Assembly (NCBI RefSeq): GCF_002847285.1
Contig: NZ_CP025407.1
Coordinates: 6,327,001 to 6,391,000, forward strand
Direction: 5' to 3'
Length of the DNA: 64,000 nucleotides
DNA from: Streptomyces sp. CMB-StM0423
GTDB taxonomy: Bacteria; Actinomycetota; Actinomycetes; Streptomycetales; Streptomycetaceae
Under the pieces are notes generated by a model. It did not search any database, was not told where the DNA came from, and was given only the letters and a program-made list of their open reading frames with translations. Shown piece after piece: positions 50,441 through 59,776 of this stretch (positions within the stretch are counted from its first letter, which is position 1; every line of letters begins with the position of its first letter). A program made the translations under genes and the position numbers.

Positions 50441-51826
50441 TCAGCTCCTGCGCCGCACCCGGTAGCCCGTGCCCCCGCCCGCCGCCGGCTCCTCGCCGGC
50501 GTACTCCTGCCCGCGCATCTCGCACCACGCCGGGATGTCCAGCCGCGCCGCCTCGTCGTCCGACAGCACCAGCACCGTGCCGCCCACCGGCACTCGGTCG
50601 AAGACCTTCGCCAGCTCTATGACGGGGATGGGGCAGCGCCGCCCGCGGGCGTCGACCACCAGCTCCCCGCCCGGCGTCTCCTCCGCCGCACCGCTCACGG
50701 GCGCGCCCAGCTCCGCCCGCACTCCGGCGACCGCGTCCTGCAGTGCCCGCAGGAAGCCCTCCACGTCCTCCACCGACGTTCCCTGCGGCAGCGACACGCG
50801 TACGTTGCCCTCCGACAACACGCCCATCGCCCTGAGCACATGGCTCGGCGTCAGCGTGCTCGACGTGCACGAAGACCCGGACGAGACCGAGAACCCCGCC
50901 CGGTCCAGCGCGTGCAGCAGCGCCTCCCCGTCCACGTACAGACAGGAGAAGGTCACCAGATGCGGCAGTCGGCGCTCCGGATCGCCGACCACCTCCACGT
51001 CCGCGACCGTCTCCGGCACCCGCGCGCGGATCCGGTCCACCAGCGCCCGCAGCCTCGCGTCCTCGGCCTCCGCCTCCCCGCGTACGGCGCGCAGCGACGC
51101 GGCGGTCGCGACGATCGCCGGGATGTTCTCGAAGCCGGGCACGCGGCCCGACTCCCGCTCGTCCGCCGGGCCCGCGGGCGCGAAGCGCGTCCCCTTGCGC
51201 ACCGCGAGCAGCCCCACGCCGGGCGGGCCGCCCCACTTGTGCGCGCTGGCCGCCAGCAGCGACCACGGCCCGGCGGTACGTCCCCAGCCCAGCGACTGCG
51301 CCGCGTCCACCAGCAGCGGCACCCCGGCGGCCCGGCACTCCTCGGCCGCCTCGGCGACCGGCTGCTCGGTGCCCACCTCGTGGTTGGCCGACTGCAGACA
51401 GGCCAGCGCGGTATCGGCGCGCAGCACCTCGGCGTACGCCCCGGGCGCCACCCGCCCGCCGCGGTCCACCGGCACGTACGTCACGTCCCCGCCCGCCGCC
51501 TGGTGGCCCTCCGCCGCGTGCAGGACCGCGGAGTGCTCGACCGACGAGACGACGAGGTGCCGCCCGGTGCGGCGGCGGCCCGCCAGGGCCCCGGCGATGC
51601 CGTCGTGCACCGCGCGCGTACCCGAGGACGTGAACACCAGCTCGTCCGGGCGGCAGCCGACGAGGTCCGCGGTGGTCTCGCGCGCGGCGTCCAGCAGCCG
51701 CCGCGCCCGGCGGCCCTCCCGGTACAGCCGGGCCGGATCGGCCCAGCCCTCGTCGAGCGCGGCGAGCAGGGCCTGCCGGGCGATCGGGTGAAGGGGCGCG
51801 GACGACGCGGCGTCGAAGTACGGCAC
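50441..51826 (-). CDS. Cysteine desulfurase fused to TusA-like sulfur carrier
   Basis: A 461-residue fusion. The N-terminal 380 residues are a class-V PLP fold: FTSSGTRAVHDGIAGAL, VSSVEHSAVLHAAE, NHEVGTEQPV, PLP lysine in SAHKWGGPPGVGLL and the persulfide cysteine in VSSGSSCTSSTL. The last 75 residues form a TusA/SirA domain with DARGRRCPIPVIELAKVF (CPxP). The enzyme could therefore take sulfur from cysteine and hand it directly to its own carrier domain. It is divergent from ctaC, across 249 nt. The acceptor pathway is unknown. Confidence 0.93.
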   Translation of the reverse strand: MPYFDAASSAPLHPIARQALLAALDEGWADPARLYREGRRARRLLDAARETTADLVGCRPDELVFTSSGTRAVHDGIAGALAGRRRTGRHLVVSSVEHSAVLHAAEGHQAAGGDVTYVPVDRGGRVAPGAYAEVLRADTALACLQSANHEVGTEQPVAEAAEECRAAGVPLLVDAAQSLGWGRTAGPWSLLAASAHKWGGPPGVGLLAVRKGTRFAPAGPADERESGRVPGFENIPAIVATAASLRAVRGEAEAEDARLRALVDRIRARVPETVADVEVVGDPERRLPHLVTFSCLYVDGEALLHALDRAGFSVSSGSSCTSSTLTPSHVLRAMGVLSEGNVRVSLPQGTSVEDVEGFLRALQDAVAGVRAELGAPVSGAAEETPGGELVVDARGRRCPIPVIELAKVFDRVPVGGTVLVLSDDEAARLDIPAWCEMRGQEYAGEEPAAGGGTGYRVRRRS

Positions 51827-52075
51827 GCGACCACGCTAACCCCTGGTCCGCGCGGCCGGGCCCGCGACGCCTGGGCCCGGAACGGGCCCCGACGGGGGAC
51901 CCGCCGGACCGAGTTGACGGCCGCCGCCACCCCATCGGAGTGCCCCCGGCGCGCCAGGGCACCCTCCCCGAGCGACCCCAAATGGCGTCCAGTAGGGTTT
52001 GGTCCGCGTAAACATCCAAACCTGCTGCCCGCGCGCCCGAAGGGACCGTGGGCGAGACTCTCGGGAAGGCGCTAC

Positions 52076-53074
52076 GTGAGTCACAACGGCTCCGACCTCC
52101 CCCGCGGCCGCACGGCGGCCGCGGGAGGTACCCGCTCGCCGCGGCGCACGATGCGGCGAAGGCTGCCGCAGGCGCTGGCCGCGGGCCTGGTCCTGGTCAC
52201 CCTCTCCGGCTGCACCTATAAGGACTTCCCCCGCCTGGGCATGCCGACGCCGGCCACCGAGGAGGCGCCGCGGATCCTCTCCCTGTGGCAGGGATCCTGG
52301 GCGGCCGCCCTGGCCGTCGGGGTCCTCGTGTGGGGCCTGATCCTGTGGAGCGTCATCTTCCACCGCCGCTCCAGGACCAAGATCGAGGTCCCGGCCCAGG
52401 TCCGGTACAACCTGCCCATCGAGGCGCTGTACACGGTCGTCCCGCTGATCGTCGTGGCGGTGTTCTTCTACTTCACCGCGCGCGACGAGAGCAAGCTGCT
52501 GGAGACCTCGGAGAAGCCGGACCACGTGATCAACGTGGTGGGCTACCAGTGGAGCTGGGGCTTCAACTACCTGGAGAACCTGGACGGCGACGCCGCCACG
52601 CCGGCGAAGCGGCCCAAGGAGCTCGACGCCATCCCCGACCGGGACTTCAAGGCCGTGCCGAAGGGCGCCGAGGGCGTCTACGACTACGGCGTGCCCGCCA
52701 GCGAGAACGAGCAGACCGGCAACCCGGGCCCCACGCTGGTCCTCCCCAAGGGTGAGACGGTCCAGTTCGTGCTGACCTCCCGGGACGTCATCCACTCCTT
52801 CTGGGTGGTGCCGTTCCTCATGAAGCAGGACGTCATCCCCGGCCACACCAACGTCTTCGAGGTGACCCCCAACAAGGAGGGCACCTTCCTGGGCAAGTGC
52901 GCCGAGCTGTGCGGCACGGACCACTCCCGGATGCTCTTCAACGTGAAGGTGGTCTCCCCGGAGAAGTACCAGGAGCACCTGCAGAAGCTGGCCGACAAGG
53001 GTCAGACCGGGTACATCCCGGCGGGCATCCCCCAGACCGACGCCGCTAGGAATGCGGAGACCAACTACCAATGA
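52076..53074 (+). CDS. ctaC: Cytochrome c oxidase subunit II
   Basis: A 332-residue lipoprotein-like subunit of aa3 oxidase. The lipobox LSGC ends at Cys46 after a long basic leader. Two helices follow (WAAALAVGVLVWGLILWSVI; LYTVVPLIVVAVFFYF). The CuA site is GKCAELCGTDHSRM with the His of DVIHSFWV. GTG 52076 with GGAAGG upstream. It overlaps ctaD by four bases (ATGA) and heads the ctaC-ctaD-ctaF operon. Confidence 0.95.
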   Translation: MSHNGSDLPRGRTAAAGGTRSPRRTMRRRLPQALAAGLVLVTLSGCTYKDFPRLGMPTPATEEAPRILSLWQGSWAAALAVGVLVWGLILWSVIFHRRSRTKIEVPAQVRYNLPIEALYTVVPLIVVAVFFYFTARDESKLLETSEKPDHVINVVGYQWSWGFNYLENLDGDAATPAKRPKELDAIPDRDFKAVPKGAEGVYDYGVPASENEQTGNPGPTLVLPKGETVQFVLTSRDVIHSFWVVPFLMKQDVIPGHTNVFEVTPNKEGTFLGKCAELCGTDHSRMLFNVKVVSPEKYQEHLQKLADKGQTGYIPAGIPQTDAARNAETNYQ

Positions 53075-54822
53075 GCATCCTCAACGAACCCCAGGGTGCG
53101 GCGGCCGCGGGCGCGGGCGAAGACGCATACGAGGACGAGGTGCCCGCGCGCCGCCGTCAGCCCGGCAACGTCGTGGTCAAGTGGCTGACGACCACCGACC
53201 ACAAGACGATCGGCACGCTGTACCTGGCGACGTCGTTCTTCTTCTTCATCATCGGCGGCGTCCTGGCGCTGTTCATGCGCGCCGAGCTGGCCCGGCCGGG
53301 CACGCAGGTGATGAGCAACGAGCAGTTCAACCAGGCGTTCACGATGCACGGCACGATCATGCTGCTGATGTTCGCGACGCCGCTCTTCGCGGGCTTCGCG
53401 AACTGGATCATGCCGCTGCAGATCGGCGCGCCCGACGTGGCGTTCCCGCGGCTGAACATGTTCGCGTACTGGCTGTACCTCTTCGGGTCGCTGATCGCCG
53501 TCGCCGGCTTCATCACCCCGCAGGGCGCGGCCGACTTCGGCTGGTTCGCGTACACGCCACTCTCCGACGCGGTGCGTTCGCCGGGCGTCGGCGCCGACAT
53601 GTGGATCATGGGTCTGGCGCTCTCCGGCTTCGGCACCATCCTCGGCTCGGTCAACTTCATCACGACCATCATCTGCATGCGGGCGCCCGGCCTGACGATG
53701 TTCCGCATGCCGATCTTCACCTGGAACGTGCTGCTCACCGGTGTGCTGGTGCTGCTCGCCTTCCCGGTGCTGGCCGCCGCGCTGCTCGCGCTGGAGGCGG
53801 ACCGCAAGTTCGGGGCGCACATCTTCGACCCGGCGAACGGCGGTGCGCTGCTCTGGCAGCACCTCTTCTGGTTCTTCGGCCATCCAGAGGTGTACATCAT
53901 CGCGCTGCCGTTCTTCGGCATCATCTCCGAGGTCATCCCGGTCTTCAGCCGCAAGCCGATGTTCGGCTACATCGGCCTGGTGGCCGCCACGATCTCCATC
54001 GCCGGCCTGTCCGTGACCGTGTGGGCGCACCACATGTACGTGACAGGAGGCGTACTCCTACCGTTCTTCGCATTCATGACAATGCTGATCGCGGTGCCAA
54101 CAGGAGTGAAGTTCTTCAACTGGATCGGCACGATGTGGAAGGGATCACTGAGTTTCGAAACACCGATGCTCTGGTCCATCGGCTTCCTCGTGACGTTCGC
54201 CTTCGGCGGTCTGACCGGTGTCATCCTGGCCTCGCCGCCACTGGACTTCCACGTTTCCGACTCGTACTTCGTGGTGGCCCACTTCCACTACGTGGTCTTC
54301 GGCACTGTCGTCTTCGCGATGTTCGCGGGCTTCCACTTCTGGTGGCCCAAGTTCACCGGCAAGATGCTCGACGAGACGCTCGGGAAGATCACCTTCTGGA
54401 CGCTGTTCATCGGCTTCCACGGCACGTTCCTGGTGCAGCACTGGCTGGGCGCCGAGGGCATGCCCCGGCGGTACGCGGACTACCTCGCGGCCGACGGCTT
54501 CACCGCCCTGAACACCTTCTCGACGATCAGCTCGTTCCTGCTCGGCATGTCGATGCTGCCGTTCTTCTACAACGTGTGGAAGACCGCCAAGTACGGCAAG
54601 AAGATCGAGGTCGACGACCCGTGGGGGTACGGCCGCTCGCTGGAGTGGGCCACGTCCTGCCCGCCGCCGCGGCACAACTTCACCTCGCTGCCGCGCATCC
54701 GGTCCGAATCACCGGCCTTCGACCTGCACCATCCCGAGATCGCGGCGGCCCAGGTCGGGCACGGCCACGGCGCCGGTGACAAGACGCTCGTCGGCGGCGG
54801 CAGCGAAGGGGAAGCGAAGTGA
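53071..54822 (+). CDS. ctaD: Cytochrome c oxidase subunit I
   Basis: A 583-residue 12-helix catalytic subunit binding heme a, heme a3 and CuB. The CuB/Tyr cross-link motif is FGHPEVYIIALPFFG, the CuB histidine pair is in VWAHHMYVTGG, and heme ligand histidines are in MHGTIMLLMFA and VAHFHYVVFG. Codons 54043-54162, right after the HHMY motif, have many A/T-ending rare codons (see finding). Overlaps ctaC and ctaF by ATGA/GTGA junctions. Confidence 0.96.
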   Translation: MSILNEPQGAAAAGAGEDAYEDEVPARRRQPGNVVVKWLTTTDHKTIGTLYLATSFFFFIIGGVLALFMRAELARPGTQVMSNEQFNQAFTMHGTIMLLMFATPLFAGFANWIMPLQIGAPDVAFPRLNMFAYWLYLFGSLIAVAGFITPQGAADFGWFAYTPLSDAVRSPGVGADMWIMGLALSGFGTILGSVNFITTIICMRAPGLTMFRMPIFTWNVLLTGVLVLLAFPVLAAALLALEADRKFGAHIFDPANGGALLWQHLFWFFGHPEVYIIALPFFGIISEVIPVFSRKPMFGYIGLVAATISIAGLSVTVWAHHMYVTGGVLLPFFAFMTMLIAVPTGVKFFNWIGTMWKGSLSFETPMLWSIGFLVTFAFGGLTGVILASPPLDFHVSDSYFVVAHFHYVVFGTVVFAMFAGFHFWWPKFTGKMLDETLGKITFWTLFIGFHGTFLVQHWLGAEGMPRRYADYLAADGFTALNTFSTISSFLLGMSMLPFFYNVWKTAKYGKKIEVDDPWGYGRSLEWATSCPPPRHNFTSLPRIRSESPAFDLHHPEIAAAQVGHGHGAGDKTLVGGGSEGEAK

Positions 54823-55217
54823 AGATCCAGGGCCACATGTTCGGCTGGCTCGCCGCCTTCGTCCTCGTCGCGGCGATCATCTACGGCTACTGGTCGAAGG
54901 AGCCGGTCGGCACCACCGCGCTGTTCCTGGCCTTCGGCCTGACCGCGATGATCGGGTACTACCTGGTCTTCACGGCCCGCCGGGTCGACACCGGGGCGCA
55001 GGACAACAAGGAGGCGGAGGTCGCCGACGACGCCGGCGAGCTGGGCTTCTTCAGCCCGCACAGTTGGCAGCCGCTGTCGCTGGCCATCGGCGGTGCGCTC
55101 GCCTTCCTCGGCATCGTCCTCAACTGGTGGCTGCTGTACTTCTCCATCCCCGTGATCCTGGTCGGCCTCTACGGCTGGGTCTTCGAGTACTACCGCGGGG
55201 CGGACCAGAACCAGTAG
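54819..55217 (+). CDS. ctaF: Cytochrome c oxidase subunit IV (actinobacterial)
   Basis: A 132-residue membrane subunit with four helices (FGWLAAFVLVAAIIYGYW; ALFLAFGLTAMIGYYLVF; LSLAIGGALAFLGIVLNWW; PVILVGLYGWVFEYY). The actinobacterial CtaF starts MKIQGHMFGWL as here. GTG 54819 overlaps ctaD. Ends the ctaCDF operon before a strong terminator. Confidence 0.93.
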   Translation: MKIQGHMFGWLAAFVLVAAIIYGYWSKEPVGTTALFLAFGLTAMIGYYLVFTARRVDTGAQDNKEAEVADDAGELGFFSPHSWQPLSLAIGGALAFLGIVLNWWLLYFSIPVILVGLYGWVFEYYRGADQNQ

Positions 55218-55239
55218 CGCACTACAGCACTGCTCCACC

Positions 55240-55280
55240 GAGGGGGCCGCGGCACGCCGAACGGGTGCCGCGGCCCCCTC
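55240..55280. terminator. Terminator after ctaF
   Basis: A perfect 15-bp stem (55240-55254 and 55266-55280) with an 11-nt loop, 22 nt after the ctaF stop, closes the ctaCDF operon. Confidence 0.82.
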
Positions 55281-55331
55281 ATATGGCCCACACACCGCGC
55301 GTCGCGTTGAGCATCTGCCTAGCGTGTGATC

Positions 55332-56585
55332 ATGAGTCAAACGCCCCATCGCCGCACGGCAGTCAGTTGTTCCCTGCTGCTCGCCGCCCTCGCCCCCGGC
55401 CTCGCCGCCTGCGGCGCGGGCGGCCACCCGCTAGCCCGCGAACCGGGAGAGCCCGCCGGCCGGATCACACTCGCCGGCCTCGCCGACGACAGCGGTCTCG
55501 CCGACCCCTCGGAGGACCTGGAGGTCACCGCCCAGGGGCAGGCCCGCATCACGGACGTCACGGCCGTGGACGAGAGCGGCCGCTACGTACGCGGCCGGCT
55601 GTCCGCCGACGGCCACACCTGGCGCAGCACCGTGCCGCTGGCCGCCAGGTCCCGGTACAGCGTCGAGGTGAGTACCGAGAACGACGACGGCGCACCCGGC
55701 CGCAAGCGGCTGACGTACCGCACCTCGAAGGTCAAGACGAAGAGGCCGATGAAGGTCGCGCTGGGCCCCGAGAAGGGCACGTACGGCGTCGGCCAGCCGC
55801 TGACGGTCAAGCTGAACCGGGCCGTGAAGACCCAGGCCGAGCGGGCCGTCGTCGAGCGCGGGCTGAAGGTCAGCTCGACGCCCGTGGCCGAGGGCGCCTG
55901 GTACTGGGTCGGCAACAAGGAACTCCACTACCGCCCCAAGGAGTACTGGCCCGCGGGCGCCCGGGTCCGGCTGGAGAGCCGGCTGGAGGGCGTCAAGGTG
56001 CGCGAGGGCGTCTACGCGAGCGCCGCGAAACCCCTCGAACTGAAGATCGGCGACCGCCTTGAGGCGGTCACCGACGCCTCCTCGCACGAGATGACCGTGT
56101 ACCGCAACGGAGAAGAGATCAACACCATCCCGGTCACCACCGGCAAGGCGGGCTTCGAGACCCGCAACGGCAAGAAGGTGGTGCTGGAGAAGCAGTCGAG
56201 CGTCCGGATGACCGGCGCCAGCATCGGCGTCGGCGGCACCGGGGAGGACTACGACCTCCAGGTGTCCTGGGCGACCCGCGTCACCTGGAGCGGCGAGTAC
56301 GTGCACGCCGCCCCGTGGTCCGTGGGCTCGCAGGGCGCCGCCAACGTCAGCCACGGCTGCACCGGGATGAGCACAGACGACGCCGCCTGGTTCTTCAAGA
56401 CCGTACGGCCGGGCGACATCGTGGAGGTCGTCAACAGCTACGGCGAGGACATGGCCCCGTTCGGCAACGGCTTCGGGGACTGGAACCTCTCCTGGACCAA
56501 GTGGCAGGAGGGCAGCGCCCTGACGCCCGGCGTACGCGACGGCGGCGGCCCCTCCGAGGCGAGCCGGCTGCGGCCCGGGGTCTGA
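55332..56585 (+). CDS. L,D-transpeptidase lipoprotein with Ig-like domains
   Basis: A 417-residue envelope enzyme forming 3-3 peptidoglycan cross-links. A signal peptide ends with the lipobox LAAC near residue 28. Two Ig-like domains occupy about 40-260. The YkuD catalytic domain has HAAPWSVGSQGAANVSHG followed by CTGMS (HGC nucleophile) and a C-terminal WNLSWTKWQEG. ATG 55332 is preferred; GTG 55326 is also in frame. It lies between ctaF and ctaE as in other Streptomyces. Confidence 0.93.
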   Translation: MSQTPHRRTAVSCSLLLAALAPGLAACGAGGHPLAREPGEPAGRITLAGLADDSGLADPSEDLEVTAQGQARITDVTAVDESGRYVRGRLSADGHTWRSTVPLAARSRYSVEVSTENDDGAPGRKRLTYRTSKVKTKRPMKVALGPEKGTYGVGQPLTVKLNRAVKTQAERAVVERGLKVSSTPVAEGAWYWVGNKELHYRPKEYWPAGARVRLESRLEGVKVREGVYASAAKPLELKIGDRLEAVTDASSHEMTVYRNGEEINTIPVTTGKAGFETRNGKKVVLEKQSSVRMTGASIGVGGTGEDYDLQVSWATRVTWSGEYVHAAPWSVGSQGAANVSHGCTGMSTDDAAWFFKTVRPGDIVEVVNSYGEDMAPFGNGFGDWNLSWTKWQEGSALTPGVRDGGGPSEASRLRPGV

Positions 56586-56646
56586 GCGGCCCGCCGAGCC
56601 CTACGGCCCGGCGGGGGAGCGCCGGGTCCGCCGGCGCCGGCCGCCC

Positions 56647-57060
56647 TCAGGCGCGTACGGCCGGCCGCAGCCGCAGCACTTCCGCCAGACCGTCCGCGAG
56701 CGCCGCCGGGTCGACCGGGTGCGCCACGGTGGCCTCCGCCCGGCTCCAGGTCGCCAGCCAGGCGTCCTGCGGGCGGCCGATGATCAGCAGGACGGGCGGG
56801 CACTGGAAGATCTCGTCCTTGATCTGCCGGCACACGCCCATGCCGCCGGCGGGCACCGCCTCGCCGTCGAGCACGCAGGCGTCGATGCCACCCCGCTCCA
56901 GCTCCGCCAGCACCGCGGGAAGCGTGGCGCACTCGACGTACTCCACCGGCGGCAAGTCCGCCGCGGGGCGGCGGCCGGCGGCGAGCCGGACCTGCTCGCG
57001 CGTGTTCGCGTCGTCGCTGTAGACCAGTACGCTGACCGGTCCTGCGGCCGTCGACTCCAT
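56647..57060 (-). CDS. Stand-alone receiver-like protein
   Basis: A 137-residue REC-like domain without output domain: VSVLVYSDDANTREQVRLA, the phosphoacceptor-like Asp in DACVLDGEAVP, and VLLIIGRPQDAWLATWSRAE where the usual Thr/Ser and Lys are not obvious, so phosphorylation is uncertain. Conserved at this site in Streptomyces; its role is unknown. It is divergent from ctaE and converges on the transpeptidase gene. Confidence 0.85.
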   Translation of the reverse strand: MESTAAGPVSVLVYSDDANTREQVRLAAGRRPAADLPPVEYVECATLPAVLAELERGGIDACVLDGEAVPAGGMGVCRQIKDEIFQCPPVLLIIGRPQDAWLATWSRAEATVAHPVDPAALADGLAEVLRLRPAVRA

Positions 57061-57206
57061 GCTTCCTCCGGTGGTTCTCGGGCACCGCTCTCACCGCGGA
57101 TGCTACTCCGCCCGGGGTGCGGCGGTGCAGTCCAGGGCCCCTCTGCGGTGCCTTGACACTCCGAACGGCACCCCCCGGAGTGAGGCGGAGATAAGGGACC
57201 GACATA

Positions 57207-57830
57207 ATGTCGGACGTGGCGACAGCAACAGCAGCAGTAGAGACCGGGCACGCGCACCCGTCGGTCAACCGGCCGAACCTCACCAGCGTCGGAACCATCA
57301 TCTGGCTGAGTTCCGAGCTGATGTTCTTCGCGGCCCTCTTCGCGATGTACTTCACCCTGCGTTCGGTGATGGGAGCGGACTACTGGAAGGAACAGTCCGA
57401 GGCCCTGAACGTTCCGTTCGCGCTCGGCAACACCACGATCCTGGTGCTCTCCTCCCTCACCTGCCAGCTCGGCGTGTTCGCCGCCGAGCGCGGTGACGTG
57501 AAGAAGCTGCGCATGTGGTTCACGGTGACCTTCATCATGGGTTCCGTCTTCATCGCCGGGCAGGTCACCGAGTACGTGGAGCTGGTGAAGCACGAGGGCA
57601 TCTCGCTCTCCTCCGGCCCGTACGGCTCCGTGTTCTATCTGACAACCGGCTTCCACGGCCTGCACGTGACGGGCGGCCTGATCGCCTTCCTGCTGGTCCT
57701 GGGACGCACCTACGCGGCCAGACGGTTCACGCACCAGCAGGCGACCGCCGCGATCGTGGTGTCCTACTACTGGCACTTCGTCGACGTGGTCTGGATCGGC
57801 CTCTTCGCCACGATCTACTTGATCAAGTAA
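57207..57830 (+). CDS. ctaE: Cytochrome c oxidase subunit III
   Basis: A 207-residue membrane subunit with five helices. Family motifs: WLSSELMFFAALFAMYF near the N-terminus, FYLTTGFHGLHVTGGLIAF and SYYWHFVDVVWIGLFA. ATG 57207 gives MSDVATATAAVE. It heads the ctaE-qcrC-qcrA-qcrB operon, 376 nt away from and separate from the ctaCDF operon. Confidence 0.95.
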   Translation: MSDVATATAAVETGHAHPSVNRPNLTSVGTIIWLSSELMFFAALFAMYFTLRSVMGADYWKEQSEALNVPFALGNTTILVLSSLTCQLGVFAAERGDVKKLRMWFTVTFIMGSVFIAGQVTEYVELVKHEGISLSSGPYGSVFYLTTGFHGLHVTGGLIAFLLVLGRTYAARRFTHQQATAAIVVSYYWHFVDVVWIGLFATIYLIK

Positions 57831-57893
57831 CCGGCCGGGGAGCCGGCACCGAGAAGCACACCGACGCTGAAGATCCTGATACCGGGGTAATCC

Positions 57894-58706
57894 GTGAAAA
57901 AGCTCTCCGCACGACGGCGCCATCCGCTGGCGGCGCTCGTCGTCCTACTCATCGCGCTGGCGGCCACCGGGGGGCTGTACGCCACATTCGCGCCCACCGG
58001 TAAGGCGCAGGCCGACGAGACCAGCGCACAGTCCCTCGCCGTCGAAGAGGGACAGAAGCTCTACCGGGTCGGCTGCGCGAGCTGCCACGGCACCGGCGGG
58101 CAGGGCTCCAGCGACGGCCCCAGCCTCGTGGGCGTCGGCGCGGCTGCGGTGGACTTCCAGGTCTCCACGGGCCGGATGCCCCTGCAGCAGCAGGGCGCCC
58201 AGGCGCCGAAGAAGCCGAGCATCTACACCCAGAAGGAGATCGACCAGCTCGCCGCGTACGTCGCCTCCCTGGGCCCGGGCCCTGCGGTCCCCGAGGAGAG
58301 CCAGTACGACCCGGCGGGCGGCGACGTCGCCCGCGGCGGTGACCTGTTCCGTACCAACTGCGCGCAGTGCCACAACTTCACCGGCAAGGGCGGCGCCCTG
58401 ACGGACGGCAAGTACGCGCCGAACATCGACGGCGTCGATCCGAAGCACATGTACGAGGCGATGCAGACGGGGCCGCAGAACATGCCGTCCTTCCCCGACA
58501 GGCTGCTGACCACCTCGGACAAGCAGGACATCATCGCCTACCTCGACGAGGTCGGCGGCGACGAGGCCGAGTCGCCCGGTGGCTTCAGCCTCGGCGGCCT
58601 CGGCCCCGTGAGCGAGGGTCTCTTCGCCTGGGTCTTCGGGCTCGGCTCCCTCGTCATCCTGACGATCTGGATCACCGCCCGCTCTGCAAAGGCCAAGAAG
58701 TCATGA
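57894..58706 (+). CDS. qcrC: Diheme cytochrome c subunit of bc1 complex
   Basis: A 270-residue protein anchored by an N-terminal helix (HPLAALVVLLIALAATGG) and a C-terminal helix. Two covalent heme c sites: CASCH at residues 61-65 and CAQCH near 160, with methionine ligands in the following folds. The diheme subunit replaces soluble cytochrome c in the actinobacterial bc1-aa3 supercomplex. GTG 57894; its stop overlaps qcrA (ATGA). Confidence 0.95.
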   Translation: MKKLSARRRHPLAALVVLLIALAATGGLYATFAPTGKAQADETSAQSLAVEEGQKLYRVGCASCHGTGGQGSSDGPSLVGVGAAAVDFQVSTGRMPLQQQGAQAPKKPSIYTQKEIDQLAAYVASLGPGPAVPEESQYDPAGGDVARGGDLFRTNCAQCHNFTGKGGALTDGKYAPNIDGVDPKHMYEAMQTGPQNMPSFPDRLLTTSDKQDIIAYLDEVGGDEAESPGGFSLGGLGPVSEGLFAWVFGLGSLVILTIWITARSAKAKKS

Positions 58707-59776
58707 GTAGCCAGGCTGGCTCCGAGAACGAGAACAACGGCGAGCACCTGCCGACCGTCCGGGAGGGCGAGGAGAGCGGGGGCGTCGCGGTCGAGGAGCG
58801 CGACCCGTTCGCCAACCCCGGCCTGCCGCCGCACGAGCCGCGCAAGCAGGACATCGACGAGCGGGCCGCCAAGCGCTCCGAGCGCACCGTCTCGCTGCTG
58901 TTCACGGTGTCGATGCTGGCGACCGTCGGCTTCATCGCCTCGTTCGTCGCGATCGACGTCGACAAGATCGTCTACATCTTCCCGCTCGGCCACATCAGCG
59001 CGCTGAACTTCGCGCTCGGCGTCACCCTGGGCCTCGCGCTGTTCTGCATCGGCGCCGGCGCCATCCACTGGTCCCGCACGCTGATGTCGGACGTGGAGGT
59101 CATCCAGGAGCGGCACCAGATCGCGTCCTCGGAAGAGACCAAGGCCATCACCAAGGCCCAGTGGCGCCAGGGCACCGAGGAATCGGCGATCGGCAGCCGC
59201 AAGATCATCCGCCGCACCATGCTCGGCGCGCTCACGCTGGTGCCGCTCGCCGGCGTCGTGCTGCTGCGCGACCTCGGCCCGCTGCCGGGCACCAAGCTGC
59301 GCCACACCCTGTGGGGCAAGGGCAAGCTGCTCATCAACATGAACACCGACGAGCCGCTGCGCCCGGAGGACATCACCGTCGGTTCGCTCTCCTTCGCCAA
59401 GCCCGAGGGGCTGAAGGAAGGCGACCACAACTTCAACACCGAGATCGCCAAGGCGGCCCTGATGCTCGTCCGGATCCACCCGGGCGACATCAAGGACCCG
59501 AAGTCGGCGGACTGGGGCCACGAGGGCATCCTGGCCTACTCCAAGATCTGCACGCACGTCGGCTGTCCCGTCAGCCTGTACGAGCAGCAGACGCACCACG
59601 TGCTGTGCCCGTGCCACCAGTCCACGTTCGACCTGTCCGACGGCGCGCGCGTGCTCTTCGGCCCGGCGGGTCACCCCCTGCCGCAGCTTAGGATCACGGT
59701 CAATGACGAGGGCTACCTGTACGCGCTCGGCGACTTCGACGAGCCGGTAGGCCCCAGCTTCTGGGAGCGCGGATGA
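58703..59776 (+). CDS. qcrA: Rieske iron-sulfur subunit of bc1 complex
   Basis: A 357-residue Rieske protein. The N-terminal 70 residues are acidic and soluble; three membrane helices follow at about 70-200 (LLFTVSMLATVGFIASFVA; ALNFALGVTLGLALFCIGAG; MLGALTLVPLAGVVLL). The [2Fe-2S] motifs CTHVGC and CPCHQS are near 295 and 312. Three helices instead of one is the actinobacterial form. Overlaps qcrC and qcrB by four bases each. Confidence 0.95.
   Translation: MSSQAGSENENNGEHLPTVREGEESGGVAVEERDPFANPGLPPHEPRKQDIDERAAKRSERTVSLLFTVSMLATVGFIASFVAIDVDKIVYIFPLGHISALNFALGVTLGLALFCIGAGAIHWSRTLMSDVEVIQERHQIASSEETKAITKAQWRQGTEESAIGSRKIIRRTMLGALTLVPLAGVVLLRDLGPLPGTKLRHTLWGKGKLLINMNTDEPLRPEDITVGSLSFAKPEGLKEGDHNFNTEIAKAALMLVRIHPGDIKDPKSADWGHEGILAYSKICTHVGCPVSLYEQQTHHVLCPCHQSTFDLSDGARVLFGPAGHPLPQLRITVNDEGYLYALGDFDEPVGPSFWERG

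Noticed and set aside
57831..57893. Separate promoter or RNA between ctaE and qcrC
   Set aside because: The gap is only 63 nt and shows no dyad or promoter pair; the genes look cotranscribed.
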